Positions 38,101 through 50,469 of a DNA stretch of 64,000 nucleotides are shown here, piece by piece. A program made the translations under genes and the position numbers. The first letter of the stretch is position 1, and the number at the start of each line of letters is the position of its first letter. This DNA is from Salvia splendens (Eukaryota > Streptophyta > Magnoliopsida > Lamiales > Lamiaceae), in the NCBI RefSeq assembly GCF_004379255.2, contig NC_056038.1, positions 31,050,061-31,114,060 on the forward strand, read 5' to 3'. The notes below the pieces were generated by a model. That model made no database searches and was not told the origin of the DNA. It saw nothing but the letters and a program-made list of their open reading frames with translations.

Positions 38101-39576
38101 GGAACAACAATTCACCCTAACTATTTTTCCTTATAAATTGCTGAAGAGCTGGAGCTGATGACAAACCACTTCGAATGGTTAAAACTGTTCTCCACGAGCT
38201 TGTTAAACTACGTGGAACAGCCATAAAAGGACATCTCTCCATGGTGCCAATAGACATGCAACCACAACCTATCATTCTTGCCTATATTGACCTAAATCTT
38301 CAGGTGTTTATGGTGTATGCTATTGCTTAATGACATGATTATTTACATTGGTTATTAGCTTGCTTACTCATTCACTATCATGCTATCGACAAAATTGGCA
38401 GACACTGGCAGCTGCAAGAATGCTGACACCCTCTGGTCCTGTTGGGCAAACACACTGGAGTGACTCGACTGCCAACAACACTGCACCAGCTGCACACTCT
38501 GCAGATGCTCAGTTGAAGGTACAGCCGTGTCTTTTGTTAGTGATCAATTTGTTTTTTTAACCTTTGCTTTTCACCCCATGCTGCCCTCCAGTTTTTAATC
38601 CTTGACTTGATGTTTGCTATAACAGCAAGAACTGGCTGCAATATTTAAGAAAATTGGTGACAAGCAGACTTGCTCAATTGGTCTGTATGAACTTTATCGC
38701 ATAACGCAATTGTATCCTCAGGTAATCATGTATAGCATTGTAAATGGCTTGATATTTGCTGTATTTCTATTTGTCATTGATCATTTGTATATTTTTATTA
38801 TAAAATTTTATTTTATTTTCCCAGGTTGATATTTTTGCTCAGTTGCAAAATGCCAGTGAGGCATTTCGAACATACATCAGAAATGGTTTGGCCAAGGTTT
38901 GCCACTAATTCACTTGCTGCAATTTGTTGTTCCTTTTATGTGTGCTTAAGTTTATATTTTTGGCAGATGGAGAAGAATGCAGCCGCAGGAAGGACTCCCT
39001 CGAGTGTACCTCTATCCACTCCTCCACCAGCAGCCCTTAACCTTTCTCCAAGATATGGCTCTCTGTCTCCTGTAAATGCAGACCCATTAAATGACTCGAG
39101 AAACCCGAATGCAGGCAGTGAACCCACTAATTTTTCTTTACCGCCATCTTTTGCTGAAGATGATCATCGTCTTGTTAATGCCGTCTCTCAGAAAGTGTCT
39201 TATGATCCATCTGGCTTACCTCAAAACTTCGAGGAGTCGAGAAATGACAGATTACCGTCCGGTGGTTAGTTAAATGCTTCAATTTTATCTGTTGCTATTT
39301 TTGAGAGAACCTTTATTCGGACCTTATACTTTTCTTGAAACTGCAGTGTCAAATGGAACCCTGGATGCAATTAGGGAAAGGATGAAAAGCATCCAGTTAG
39401 CAGCTGGTGGAGTGAATCCAGAATCAAGAAGCCGGCCGTTGATACAAGTGAACGGGAATGGTGATGAAGCTCACGGCAGTATGCAGGGCGGAATACTACC
39501 TATGGACGAGAAAGCGCTATCGGGGCTTCAGGCACGCATGGAAAGGTTAAAGAGTGGCTCATTTGATTCTATGTAG
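20139..39576 (+). CDS. MOR1: MOR1/GEM1 microtubule-associated protein (XMAP215/Dis1/TOG family)
   Basis: I trace 54 exons to a protein of about 2,000 residues, the usual size of plant MOR1. It starts MSEDEKLLKEAKKLPWEDRL (TOG1). Tandem TOG HEAT-repeat domains follow, recognised by motifs such as WSERKEAVAELTKL, GTPEVRDAAFSALAAI, VADIKTRAQAMKCL, DSNKNLIIATLSTIG and KSADVRKAAEACFNE. It ends PMDEKALSGLQARMERLKSG. Known of the family: cortical microtubule polymerase and organiser, needed for cytokinesis. Two introns use GC donors (24154-24155 after EDTVE-equivalent codons, and 37057-37058 after CLANK). One base appears missing in exon 5: C plus four T at 22009-22013 where the family's Leu-Phe-Asp needs five. 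This shifts frame and gives a TAG at about 22058. All other exons read cleanly, so a homopolymer assembly error or a very recent mutation is likelier than an old pseudogene. A hAT element and two MITEs lie in introns. Confidence 0.93.
21459..21641. mobile_element. hAT-type MITE in MOR1 intron 3
   Basis: Inverted ends CAGGGACGGA and TCCGTCCCTG bound a 183-bp element. The flanking 8-mers (TTTCTGCT and ATTCTGAT) match at six positions and look like a decayed target duplication. It contains the '(g)gggcatttgcccatgc' motif common in this repeat type. It does not touch an exon. Confidence 0.7.
30931..32740. mobile_element. hAT element inserted in a MOR1 intron (1810 bp)
   Basis: A perfect 8-bp duplication GAAGCAAC (30923-30930 and 32741-32748) flanks inverted ends CAGTGTTGTTA and TAACAACACTG. 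Both ends are strikingly GC-rich (30945-31090 and 32640-32730, full of 'gcgccccg' and 'gggtcgc'), while the middle is AT-rich. Near the right end, 32226-32414 (+) keeps a short frame ending SEDINLVVSDEGEENLPLSDD, which resembles the acidic tail of hAT transposases but is only a remnant. Three copies of a 'ttcttttatctatgttatgg' segment in both orientations occur at 31670-31830. The MOR1 exons on both sides (SQALICLKDSNK and DDRERIIVRRFK) are intact. Confidence 0.87.
34543..34765. mobile_element. Stowaway MITE in a MOR1 intron
   Basis: Inverted ends begin CTCCCTCCGTCCC and end with its complement-like GATGGAGGGAG. TA dinucleotides flank both sides (34541-34542 and 34766-34767). Length 223 bp, no coding capacity. 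It belongs to the family also seen at 46230-46560. Confidence 0.85.
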
Positions 39577-40684
39577 GATACAAACAATGACTTTGTTATC
39601 GCGGTAAAGTATCCCATTTTGTAAATGCAGAGCGTGTAAATAACTACTGTAAGACACTTCCATAATATGAAAATTATGCTCAGAGCAACGTCATGTAAAT
39701 TTTGTTTATAATTCAAGATCCTTCATCAAGAGAACATCGCCCTTGTGTTGCAACTCCTGCTATCCCAATTTTTACTGATGTTTGTAGTTCAATGAATCAC
39801 TGTGGTCCAATTCTCAAAATTACAATTCATAAAATGTCTAGTAGCAATGTTCGTTCGACCAATTTTTTTTATTGAAAATACTAGCTATTGGGAACAACAT
39901 GCTAACGTTATATGTGTTAGGGAATGTAATCAAATGCAAACTCTATATGTAATGTAATCAAATGCAAACTCTATATGTTATAGGAAAGTGTCAACAGTGT
40001 CAATTGTTATGTATTGGAAACTATTATTACACTTTAGCTCATTTTTTTGTTTTCAAATTTTTCTGTGGAAATATGGTGTCTGAAACGTTACTTAAACCTC
40101 TTTTTAACTTGGTTTTGAATTCTTGTTCTATTAACTCAAGTTTCAATTGTGTGTTACTCCTAGTTACCTCATTATAAATTAAGAAAGTTAAGAAAAAATG
40201 TTGAGTACGTCAAGAAATAGTGGACTGAAATAGTGAATAATTGAGGAGTCAGAAGGGCCCCAGGAACATGAATAAATGGTAGTAGCAACAAGGCAGAACA
40301 AAATCCAGACTGAAATGGCGAACATATATGTACACAAAGATACATATCCACAACACAAGAATCTTCCATCACATATCTAGTCACCCACCTCGCTGTAGCA
40401 GGTCCCATCTGCTTCTCTCCCTCTCTCCAACAATCCAACATTTGACATGAAATTCATTCTTCTTCGAAGGTGAAATAGTATAACAAACAAACACATTAAA
40501 TAAGTGTTGTACGTACCTCCGAAGCTGATACTAAAAAGGACAGCTTCTACAAACTATATGATATGATATTTACAAAACTACACAAACGGAATTCACACCA
40601 TCTCTTAAAATTAAGGTATTAATCCTCCACATCTAAAATGGATCAAACCACCATAACATTCAAATTAATCCCCAAATCAGAATT
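39577..40684. other. convergent intergenic region
   Basis: This holds the MOR1 3' UTR and, on the other strand, the Dof gene 3' UTR. A short direct repeat 'atcaaatgcaaactctatatg' shortened here as the block at 39929-39978 occurs twice. No further gene is seen. Confidence 0.55.
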
Positions 40685-41407
40685 TTAGGGTTTGATGAAT
40701 GGCTTGTCTTCTTCATCATCATCCCACGACAAACTCAGATCAGCCGAAGTCAACGCATCGATGTCGTTCCAGCTCCAATAATTCGGCAAATCCATCTCCC
40801 ACGCCCCTCCCTGAGCATTCACGCTGATGATTGTCGACTCCTCCATCGACTCGAGATTTCCGGCGAAGTGATGATCAAATGCATTATTCGTGTCGAAGCT
40901 GCTTAAGCTCGAGAATTGAAATTCGGAGGTTGGAATAATCTGAGCGCTGCTGAAAGGGGGAGGAATTTTGTCGATACCTTTCGAATTCGACGACGTCGTT
41001 TCATGCAGCAGCAGCGGCGACGACGAGGACGACCGGCCGATCAATGCGTGGTAGAGAATGTTTGACATGTTTTTCTGCCCGGTCGAGACGGCGGCGGCGG
41101 CGGGCGGGGATTTGGCGGGTTTGGAAACCCTAGGGCGTTTGTTTTTGCGGGCGGCGCCGACGAGGATGTTGCGGAGGGTGCCGCCTTTGGTCCAGTGGCG
41201 CTTGCAGGATTTGCAGAAATGGCGAGGCTGAGATTTGTTGTAGTTGTTGTAGTAGCAGAATTTGGTGTTGGTGGAAGCGCACCTCGGGCACTTCAACGCC
41301 TCCGCTTGAGGCGGCGGTTTCGACGTCTCCGCCGCCGCAGACTGTAGGAACGTTTGGCCCCAATCCAGAGTTTGATCGCCCGAAACCTGTTTGCTGCTCA
41401 ATCCCAT
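40685..41407 (-). CDS. Dof-type zinc finger transcription factor
   Basis: A single exon encodes 240 residues. The start gives [20 protein letters not shown], a conserved N-terminal motif of one Dof subgroup. The Dof domain spans residues 38-92 with the C-x2-C-x21-C-x2-C zinc ligands at C40, C43, C65 and C68, and the diagnostic [18 protein letters not shown]. After the finger the usual RNVPVGGG is replaced by RNILVGAA before RKNKR. The C-terminal part has a serine/alanine-rich linker and an acidic tail ([11 protein letters not shown]) that could activate transcription. Known of the family: plant-specific nuclear factors binding AAAG motifs. The gene converges on MOR1 and has no visible partner here. 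Confidence 0.93.
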   Translation of the reverse strand: MGLSSKQVSGDQTLDWGQTFLQSAAAETSKPPPQAEALKCPRCASTNTKFCYYNNYNKSQPRHFCKSCKRHWTKGGTLRNILVGAARKNKRPRVSKPAKSPPAAAAVSTGQKNMSNILYHALIGRSSSSSPLLLHETTSSNSKGIDKIPPPFSSAQIIPTSEFQFSSLSSFDTNNAFDHHFAGNLESMEESTIISVNAQGGAWEMDLPNYWSWNDIDALTSADLSLSWDDDEEDKPFIKP

Positions 41408-41573
41408 GCCACAATTCGATCAAACAAACCAGATAACAGATTCAAAATTTGTACACAGAGAGAGAGGAAATTAGAGGAAGGTGGTATGGTATAAGTGTTA
41501 TGCTTGGGTTTAGCGCATCACTGTCCATATATATACATCTATCAGTAAAATAATAATAATAACAATAATAATA

Positions 41574-41779
41574 CTCCTTCCGTCCTCCGACATAGATTTT
41601 AAGGAAATTGCAAAAGAAAGAGGATTGAAAAATTTAGCAGTAGTTTCATAATAAAATGTGAGTGAAATTGAGTTAGTCGAATGTGGGATCCATTACTAAA
41701 AATAGTAAAAAGTGAAGTGCGACAATTAATAAGGGACAAACCAAAATAGAAAAATGACACGTAATAGGGGAGGAAGGAA
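41574..41779. mobile_element. Stowaway-like MITE upstream of the Dof gene
   Basis: The left end CTCCTTCCGTCC follows a TA, and the right end shows GGGGAGGAAGGA, an imperfect inverted match. It sits about 170 bp upstream of the Dof start codon, so it could affect the promoter. Confidence 0.6.
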
Positions 41780-42005
41780 TTATAATAAGGGATATTGGTT
41801 TAAGAATCATAATTCTTAGGCAAATTCTAGTATGTCTCGTGAATTTTAAAGTGGTTTTAAAAATTATAAACTTTTGAAACTGTGCAATTATCTAAATAGA
41901 TTTTTTTTGGTGAGATTTTGATCAAACATCTTCTTAGTTTAAATTATTCTACATGAAACAATGTCGTTTAAAGATCCTAATTCTTGAATTCGATGTTAAA
42001 TAATA

Positions 42006-42331
42006 CTCCCTCCGTCCCAGTTTAAGAGTAAAATTTAGTTATGGCACGGATTTTAAGAAATTGGTGGAGTGTGTAATAAATGAAGTGGGGTAGTGGTTGT
42101 TGGAGTGTGTAATGATTGAAGTGAGGCAGTGGAAAGTGAGACCCTTTTAACTTTTTGTGTGTTTAAAATTTTGTTTTGTTTTATTTTTATGAAAGTAATA
42201 ACATTTGAGTGTAAATTTCATCAATAATGAGTTTAAATTTTATGTCCAAATATGATAGATTCTAAATATGACTCTTAAATTGGGACGGACTTAAATGACA
42301 AAATGTGACTGTTAAACTGAGACGGAGGGAG
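42006..42331. mobile_element. Stowaway-like MITE
   Basis: Ends CTCCCTCCGTCCCAGTTTAA and, inverted, TTAAACTGAGACGGAGGGAG match over about 20 bp. A TA precedes the left end and CA follows the right end, so the duplication is mutated on one side. Length 326 bp. Confidence 0.8.
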
Positions 42332-43388
42332 CATGTGCATAATAAAATTAACATACAAATCTATCGAATTTGAAGAATAACCTAGCATAGAAAATTGTCA
42401 TTGATTTTAAAGTTAGTGATTTTTGACACCGATATTCCTAATAATAATAATAATAATAATAAATTAAAGAAAATCATAATCACACAAGTTTGTGCGGTCC
42501 AGAGATGAATGGGTGTTAATTGGAATGGTGTGTGTGGGGTGCATCCTTTGTTGTCACTTTTATAAAATAATAATGGCTCCCAGAACCAAAACACATACAC
42601 ACACAGCGCATGTGGATGCATATGTCGCCATCATGCATGTACGGCATGTATATACTATCATACATGCACCATGCATTCGAGTGTAATCTACATGACTATT
42701 AATGACCATAAAGTTAAACCCTAGATAGATAGATAGTTAGTTACTTCATCCCTAAGTCATCACTCCAACATGTGCGTATAGGTATGTGTATATAATATGG
42801 ATCAATGATCATTCTCATCTTCAACATTCCACTCTCCATACATATTCTCCCTAGCTCCCTCTATATATACTTATATGTATGCATACTACTATTATGAAGC
42901 AGGGTTTAATTAATAATATATGAGTGGTGTGGAATAATATTCCTAGTCGTTTTAATGGGTTCCTATGTTTGGTCGGTCTGAAATGTGATCTTATGTCTCC
43001 TGCCAATTTGCACGTTGGTGGAAATCCTATTGTGGCTCAAGTACTATCAAGGTTGTCGAAGTAGTACTAGAGATAGAAAATTAAGTTGGAAGTAAAGATG
43101 ATGGCGTTAAATTAAAGTAATTAAAACAACCAGTTGTCAGCATGTGGTTGCTCGTGGGAAAGAGATGAATAATAAACCCTATTTTGGAGGTTGTTTGAAG
43201 AGATTGTGATCACCCAATGGGCCACTCTTGCCTTAAATTTATGCATGTTATCACTGTCACATGCACAATCTTCTCATTACATTAGGTGTGAATTATGATG
43301 CTATATGGAGATGCAATTACTCTCTCACTAGGTTGGGTCTACAATATTTTCATTCTAATATTTGGCACTAATATATACTCCATATATA
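42332..43388. other. gene-free AT-rich spacer
   Basis: An (ATA)n microsatellite lies at 42438-42463. The rest includes promoter-like distal sequence for the Dof gene, but I cannot support any gene or element. Small open frames here look like chance. Confidence 0.5.
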
Positions 43389-45094
43389 GAGTTGTGATCA
43401 TATGATAACCCACAAATCAAACATAGATTTACTTCATAAAAAAGGCGCAGAGGGTAAATATGTCATTTCCCTCATTTAATTTCTGAATTTCGCTCCATTC
43501 TTTCACTCTCTCTCAATTCGATTCTCTCTTCTCAGCGATTTTGTTTCCATATTTCTCGCCTATTTTATTTACATAGGCTCTAGATTTTCTTCCGATTTGG
43601 TTCATTATTCCATAATCTCCAGATTTTGTTTCCATATTTCTCGCATAATTGTGACCGGGAAGATGTTTTCAATTTTGCATATAAGTTGATAAAATGATAC
43701 TTTAACCTGACAAAATGACATATTATGCATTGTCGATTATGTGTTAACATGATACTTTTGGCTTATAAATGTTAGGTTTAATGCATAGAATTATAGTTTT
43801 GCCGGATAGAATGATACTCTGAGTTGATAAAATGATAGTTTTGCCGGATAGAATGATACTCTGAGTTGATAAAATGATATTTTTATTGATTTGTAGGTAT
43901 GTACATTCCTGCATACAATGATAGTTTTGCCGGATAGAATGATACTCTGAGTTGATAAAATAATAGTTTTGCCGGATAGAATGATACTCTGAGTTGATAA
44001 AATGATAGTTTTATTGATTTGTAGGTATGTACATTCCTGTTTGTGATGATGCTTTGAAGCCAATGATTGGTATGAAATTCAATACATTAGTAGAAGCTGC
44101 TGATTTCTATGAACATTATGCTCGTTCAGCTGGTTTTGACATTCGTAAACTGGGCAACAAATCAGTTCATGATATTATGTAATTATATTATGCATTGCCG
44201 ATTATGTGTTAACATGATACTTTTGGCTTATAAATGTTAGGTTTACTGCATACAATGATAGTTTTGCCGGATAGAATGATACTCTAAATTGATAAAATGA
44301 TAGTTTTGTCGGATAGAATGGTACTCCGAGTTGATAAAATGATAGTTTTGCCGGATAGAATGATACTCTGAGTTAATAAAATGATAGTTTTACTGATTTG
44401 TAGGTATGTACATTCCTGTTTGTGAGGATGCTTTGAAGCCAATGATTGGTATGAAATTCAATACATTAGTAGAAGCAGCTGATTTCTATCCCGGGTATCA
44501 TTTTATCATTTGAAACTATCATTTTATCCCCTGAAACTATCATTTTATAATTTAAAACAATAATTTATCATGGAATAAGGTATGAATTGATGATACAAAA
44601 CCAAGTATGAAGTAAATTCAAAGTAAATTCATCATGCTGTCATATGTAACTCTAAATCTACACTAAAAAACTATAGAATCTAAAAAAATGAGAATCTCTG
44701 GCAAAATGATAAAATCGAGCAAAAACAAAAGTGAAATAAGTAACAAACTTCATCCAGCCTTCCTTCGATGATGCTTGAGCGTTTTTCTTCGACATATTCC
44801 AGAATTTGGATGATTTTTCCTTCGAAACTGAAGAAGCAAGGGTTTGAAATGCGATTCGGAGGGTTTGAGTGTGAGAGAAATTGAATGCAGTGTTTAATTC
44901 ACATTTTCTTCTTATCCGCCCAATTTTATAATGAAATGACAATTTTGCCCTTAATATATCCGAAATATGATAGTTTATTTGATAAAATGATAGTTTTGTT
45001 AGATTAAATCCAGACCACATATTTTTAAAATGTGTGGTGGAGATTTAGTTATAGGGTTATCACACAAATTGGAGTTATCATTATAACGCACCCC
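43389..45094. mobile_element. FAR1-fragment MULE-like element with tandem repeats
   Basis: Imperfect inverted ends (left GAGTTGTGATCATATGATAAC, right complement GGGGTGCGTTATAATGATAAC, matching at most positions; compare 43389-43409 with 45074-45094) lie next to TATATATA on both sides, a possible 8-9-bp duplication. Inside, 44026-44180 (+) encodes a piece of the FAR1 DNA-binding domain (GMKFNTLVEAADFYEHYARS). The 44403-44490 block repeats the start of the same coding piece. Between these are tandem 42-bp units carrying 'gccggatagaatgatact' (43795-44390). The right part has several 'aaactatcattttat' repeats. No full transposase is left. Confidence 0.65.
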
Positions 45095-45340
45095 TATATA
45101 TATATATATATATATATCATCTTTCATAATTTTTTCAATTTCGCTTATTGTCTTTATAAATGATACTAAATGTCATGGGAAGTGAGGATTCTAACGAATA
45201 TGTATGAATACTTCACATATAATCCTTAAATTAATTATGGTATACAATATGCTCTCCTGAGTTATGTCCTATCATAGCTCATATGGTGATTTTTAATTAA
45301 TGTTGCAGCCAAACGTTACTGTGTAACTTTCTACATCAAA

Positions 45341-45532
45341 CTAGGTTTCTATGTCCAGAAATGTGTCTAACATCAATTTTGCCTCTGCGCTGTTAACTAT
45401 TATCATTGTGGGGACCCAACTTTCTGGTAGGGACGCTAGCAAAATTAGAGTACGAAACTCATAAGCCAATTTAATATCATCCAAATTCAATTGCTTGTTG
45501 ATCACATTGAGCTCGTTCAAATGTTTCTGCAT
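45341..45532 (-). pseudogene. Ty1/copia gag fragment
   Basis: The minus strand encodes 63 residues with HLNELNVINKQLNLDDIK and LLASLPESW, the typical gag (UBN2) signature of copia retrotransposons. There is no flanking LTR, protease or polymerase nearby, so it is a relic. Confidence 0.7.
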
Positions 45533-47039
45533 ATCATATAAGAGTGTGTTTACATATTAAAAAAAAGTTTTCGTTTGAAATATACTATATATACTCTCTC
45601 TCAATCTCAATAAATGGAGTATGTATTGTTTATTGAAAATCCTAAATTAAATGACACATTTCCTGTTTTTTTTAGCAAAATGAACTCTTATTTTCTGTTA
45701 TGTAAGAGTATTTCATTTCCTACTTTGTTCTTAATTGTCTTTTTATTTAATTCAGTAAAGTTTTCTTTCTTAATTTCTTTGCAAATATTAAATGCATTAT
45801 TTAAGTTTATCTGGAGAGATTATGTATTATTCTATCTATCGCAGCGAAGATTATTCATTTTCCTCTTTGATTTGTTCCATGAAAAATCGATCCATTTCTA
45901 AAAACCTTATATAGTCTAAATAAATTAGTTATCTTCATTTTAGATTGTAGTTGAAGAGACGTTGGTGATATGAAATGAACGCAAATTGTGGAAGGTCATG
46001 TCGTAGTAACAGATTGATGAAATTATTGTATACTGTAATAGTGGAAGTGGTCTAGTAGAAGTGAGAGATGGATTTGTGAGTCGGCATTGTAGTCGTCAAA
46101 AGAATGATGATCCATATGCCACCTTATGATGATGTGATGCTCAATTCCACACCACTCATGTCTCTATCTTATACTAGGATCAATTATTCCATTATTATAG
46201 TAGTATGTTAATTTGTTTTATTCGACTAATAAATGTTACCCCTCATACCCATAAAAATTTAAACTTTGGGGATGACATTGGTTTTCACATGCAGTTAGAT
46301 AAAGTATGATAGTTGTATAAAAAAAAAAGTAATTGAAGTATTGTTAGTGGAGAATGAAACCCACCTTATACATGTTTTAATGTACAAGTAATACAGTAAG
46401 AGAGAGATGGAAATAAAAAATTATTGAAGGACCGTTAGTATAATCTGACTCACCTCATTAGAGAGAAGAAGGTTACCTAAAATAGGAGTGAATTATTTTT
46501 ATGGGACGAACCAAAATGAAAATGCTGTTTATTTTTATAGGATGGAAAAAGTTTATCATAATAATTTTATTTTTATTATAAATTAAATAAATTTTATAAT
46601 AGAATGAATATAAGTAGAAATATTAGAAATTTAGATTATAGAGAGGATCCAAACTGCTCATATTATAGCTTTAAAATGCTTGAAATCGTTTGGGGCCAAA
46701 ACAAGGGATAAAGTCCAAAAGTCCACAAATTCTTGTCGCCAGATCACTTATTTTGATATAAGATGAGTTAATTTCTAGTAGATCACTTATTTATCGACAT
46801 AAGATGAGTTTCTTTTGCTTGGACGTTAAATGGGCTAACACATTTGATGTGGAGTACAAGATAGCTAAATGCTACTTTCTCCGTCCGCGAGTAAGAGCCC
46901 ATTTTTTATTGGTTTGTATGCGAATATGAGTTCCAGCTTATTATTACTCCACTTAATAGTTAGAGACCTTACATTCCACTCATATATTATTTAAAACTAA
47001 TATACACATATGAGATCACATTCCATTAGAGTGTCCACA
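45533..47039. other. gene-free region with decayed MITEs
   Basis: 46270-46560 resembles the interior of the Stowaway copy at 34543-34765 ('gtattgttagtggagaatg') in two overlapping decayed copies. 46876-46900 is a lone Stowaway-like end. No gene is visible. Confidence 0.5.
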
Positions 47040-47990
47040 GAGAAGTTGGTGTGTCGAGAGTGTGTGTAGTGAACAGGGGTTGGCTGCTGCCACGCTTTAA
47101 CTTGAGAGTTTTTAACTACTGTTTTTACTCTAGGCAGAATTAAACTTGCTAACTTGATCAAGGTAAATTTAACTACTGGGTCAAGTGAATTGCAGGTGAA
47201 AACGTAACAGTAAATGCGAGGATGAAAACGTAATAACTTTGATTAAACTAAACTGAGAGCAGTACATCGTGAAATTGAAACTAAGCTAATACTTCGGAAA
47301 ATAAGAAAGCAAATAAAATCGAGAAGAATCTCGGTGGGTAATTTAGGAATACGCCGACAGATAACAAGTATTCTGCAGCGCCTCTTTAATTCCCCTTTCT
47401 AACTACGCATTACTTTATCTAAGCTAAGCTAAGCTATTCTAGAGAACCGGACTAAGCTGAGAACTAAACTAAGCTAAACTAGACGGAAAGTAAAAGATCC
47501 CATTTTTTCTTGTGATGGCACACCCTCTATTTATAAGCTCGATTCGGCCTCCAGCTGGATAACGATCTTGACAGGGAATATTCACTCATGCTGAGAATGA
47601 GCGACTCATTGATTGCTACATGCCCTTCTTCTAAAATGACGACGCTTTTGAGTAACAGGTTCGTGACTCAGCTCCGTCCTTGCGTCTCATAAGCTAGCAC
47701 GTGTCCCCTTCTAGAACGTCGTCCTTGATAACAGAATGGTGCGCCACATCCAGCTCATTTCCTCACGTGTTCTTCTTCTAGAAGCCAGCGGTCCCCGCCT
47801 AACTGCTTGATCACTCCCCCTTGATCAACTCCCCCAATTCTTGGCCTTTTTATCGCCTTTTGTACTTGCTTGATCAGTTCGGCCTTGCTGCCCTGGTCAA
47901 GCGGCATTCCTGCACATTTAACACTTGTTTTGCGCGATAAACCGATCAAGCAGCGTACATTTTACCCTTAAACCGATGCATGGAATGAGC
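47040..47990 (-). repeat. unclassified repeat-like segment, possible LTR remnant
   Basis: Composition changes to a more GC-balanced sequence with several short internal repeats ('aagctaagctaa', 'cttgatcactccccc / cttgatcaactccccc'). On the minus strand a TATA-like box (TTATAAATAG, about 47527-47536) stands alone. This would fit an LTR-type promoter, but I found no paired LTR, primer site or target duplication. Confidence 0.25.
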
Positions 47991-49919
47991 CTTATCAGCT
48001 TGCATGCGGACATGATATATAAAAGCTTGTATTTATAAACTGTAATCATGATTATAATAATAAAATATAAGAATCACCTAGCCAAAATTCTTAATAAAGT
48101 TAATCATACTAGGTGGAAAATAATTATCAACATAAAATTCATCTAAGAATATAATTCCTCTGTCCGTTGTCGTTTCTGCACTGCAATATGGAATATAAAT
48201 CAAATTTTACTTGGAACTGAAATCTTTTAGAGTTAAATTGTGAGTGTAAGACATTTTCTAAAAAAAATATGAAAATTGGATATACAAAATAAACTATAAT
48301 CAACCATTCATTATCACGAAATCAAACATTGCACAAGGTATACAATTAATTTATTATACATGTAATTTGATTTAGTTTTCAACACCTCGGGATTATTGGA
48401 CTATCACCATGTTCTTAAAATATCATGAATCATATGGACAATATCGATTAAAATCAAGAACTATCGAGATACTACAAAATATCTTATGGGTCTATTTCTG
48501 ATTCTAGGCGTCGATGTGACTTGCCATATAATTACATATTGTAATTAAACTTTAAAATTTATCTGGTTGAAACGGCATCATTATGAGCAATAATATTACA
48601 TGAAAAAAAACATTTGTTCATACACTATATCTCTTTAAATTATTTTAGAATTTATTATATTTAATTCTATACACATCCGTCCACAACAAACGATATTTTT
48701 TTGGTTACCCACCAAAAGTAACCTTTATTTATATTTATAGTAAAACATATTTTCCACTGATAATACTTTAATTATTTTTTTTTCTATTTCTTTTATTTTA
48801 CTAATTTTATACCATGACTATTTTTTTAGACAGACATAGTAAGTATAACCTTAAAAAACATAGATGGCTGCGTTAATAAGAAATGCTTTTAATTACAGTT
48901 ATATAATTATATTAATTGAATGTAAATTACATAACTAAAACTAAAAATAAGACAACAAAATCAAAAGAAATGGAAAAGGGAATGAAAAAGCATTTCAATT
49001 AAAAACTCTGTAGTACATATTCCCAATAAAAACTAAAAATAATTTAAGTTAGCATAAATATTTCATATAAATACAGTATATAAATATTGATTTTTATACA
49101 CTTAGTTAAATACACAATTTAACTTTGTGTTTTTCATAATATTATCTATAAATTGTTTGTATGGTCTATTTCTTTGTTGCGATTGACAGATTTTATTTTA
49201 ATTTTGATGAATGTAATTTGCAATTTCGGTATTTTGAACCCATATTGTACAATGTGTATCTCACTGAAAATAAAATAAAGATAAAACTCAATTAAGGGTT
49301 AATTTAGCTAGTTAATTTACATGACTAGGGACTGAGTAAATGAAGCCCACTATAAGGAATAGTTTAATCACAAGTAGGAATAATTGTTGGAATGGATAGA
49401 TAGGGACTTATACTAAACTTAAACCTTAATTATTAAGAATGATGAGAAAACCCTACGTACTCTTATTCTCCTAATTAAAACTATTCTTAATTAACTAAAT
49501 CATGATTACGGAACTGTTCAAATCAACCACGTGTTTTCATAATTCGGAGGAACTTTTTTAATTAATTACCAACTGTTCATTGTATGTAGATCTTTTATTT
49601 ATTTATGTATGCACTAAAAAATTGGAGTTGTTACAATTAGAATTTTATGACTGCACGTGTAATTGTGTGATGAGCCGCATCTCCTACCAAATTTATATGT
49701 ACAGCTAGCAAGTTTGCATCAAATTAATTGTTTAATACTAATGCGCGTGTGTATAAATAATATCACAAACATATATTCCATTGTTGGGTGTAGGGCATCC
49801 ATCAAATTTGATTTTACATCAGTAAAGATAGAATTATAGGAGTAGCATTTTTTTTCTTTTATGTATTTTTGGGGTCATATTCCACCACGGTTAATTTCAA
49901 GGAGTATATTTTTGTTAGT
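47991..49919. other. gene-free AT-rich region
   Basis: About 1.9 kb of strongly AT-rich DNA without long frames, recognisable ends or RNA genes. I see nothing supportable. Confidence 0.5.
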
Positions 49920-50117
49920 ACTCCTCACAAAAATTTGTCACACTTGTAGGACGGCACGAAATTTAGGAGGTTTTGTTTTGTGTGTAAAATGGAGAGAGAA
50001 AATATAATTTTTAGATTAATGTGAGAGTAAACTTTTTCCAAAAATAGAAATGTGACATCTTTTTGTGAGACAAACTAAAAATGAAAGTGTGATATCTATT
50101 ATGAAACGGAGAGAGTA
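49920..50117. repeat. Stowaway-like MITE, same family as 248-425
   Basis: The right end GAAACGGAGAGAGTACT is Stowaway-like and the interior matches the copy at 248-425 over more than 100 bp ('gagagagaaaatataattttta', cited by position 49991-50012). The left end is degenerate. Confidence 0.6.
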
Positions 50118-50469
50118 CTAAATTTGAGCTTTTCCAGTATATGAGCAAAGATTACGTATATTTGAATGCATATATGGGTATAAGATCTAATTGTAAAGTG
50201 CACTATGTGTTTATGTTGTATTGTAACCTCCAAAAAGCGTACTTTTAAGTACTAGTAATACATAATAAATTATATATTTGATAACATTGTGCTAGGTTCT
50301 AATCTAGGTAATCTTCTTTTATAATTCTAAACACAGTTTAACCTTATGTTGATCGAATAAATATTTTAGTGGATACTACTATAGATTAGTATAAATAAAT
50401 TAAAGACAGATTTCTACTCAATCCCTCTCTTAATTAAAGATAAATTCCTACTCCATCCATCTCTAATTA

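Noticed and set aside
20139..39576. MOR1 as a pseudogene because of the exon 5 frame break
   Set aside because: Only one homopolymer base is affected in about 2,000 codons, and every other exon and junction reads well, so an error or recent allele is likelier.
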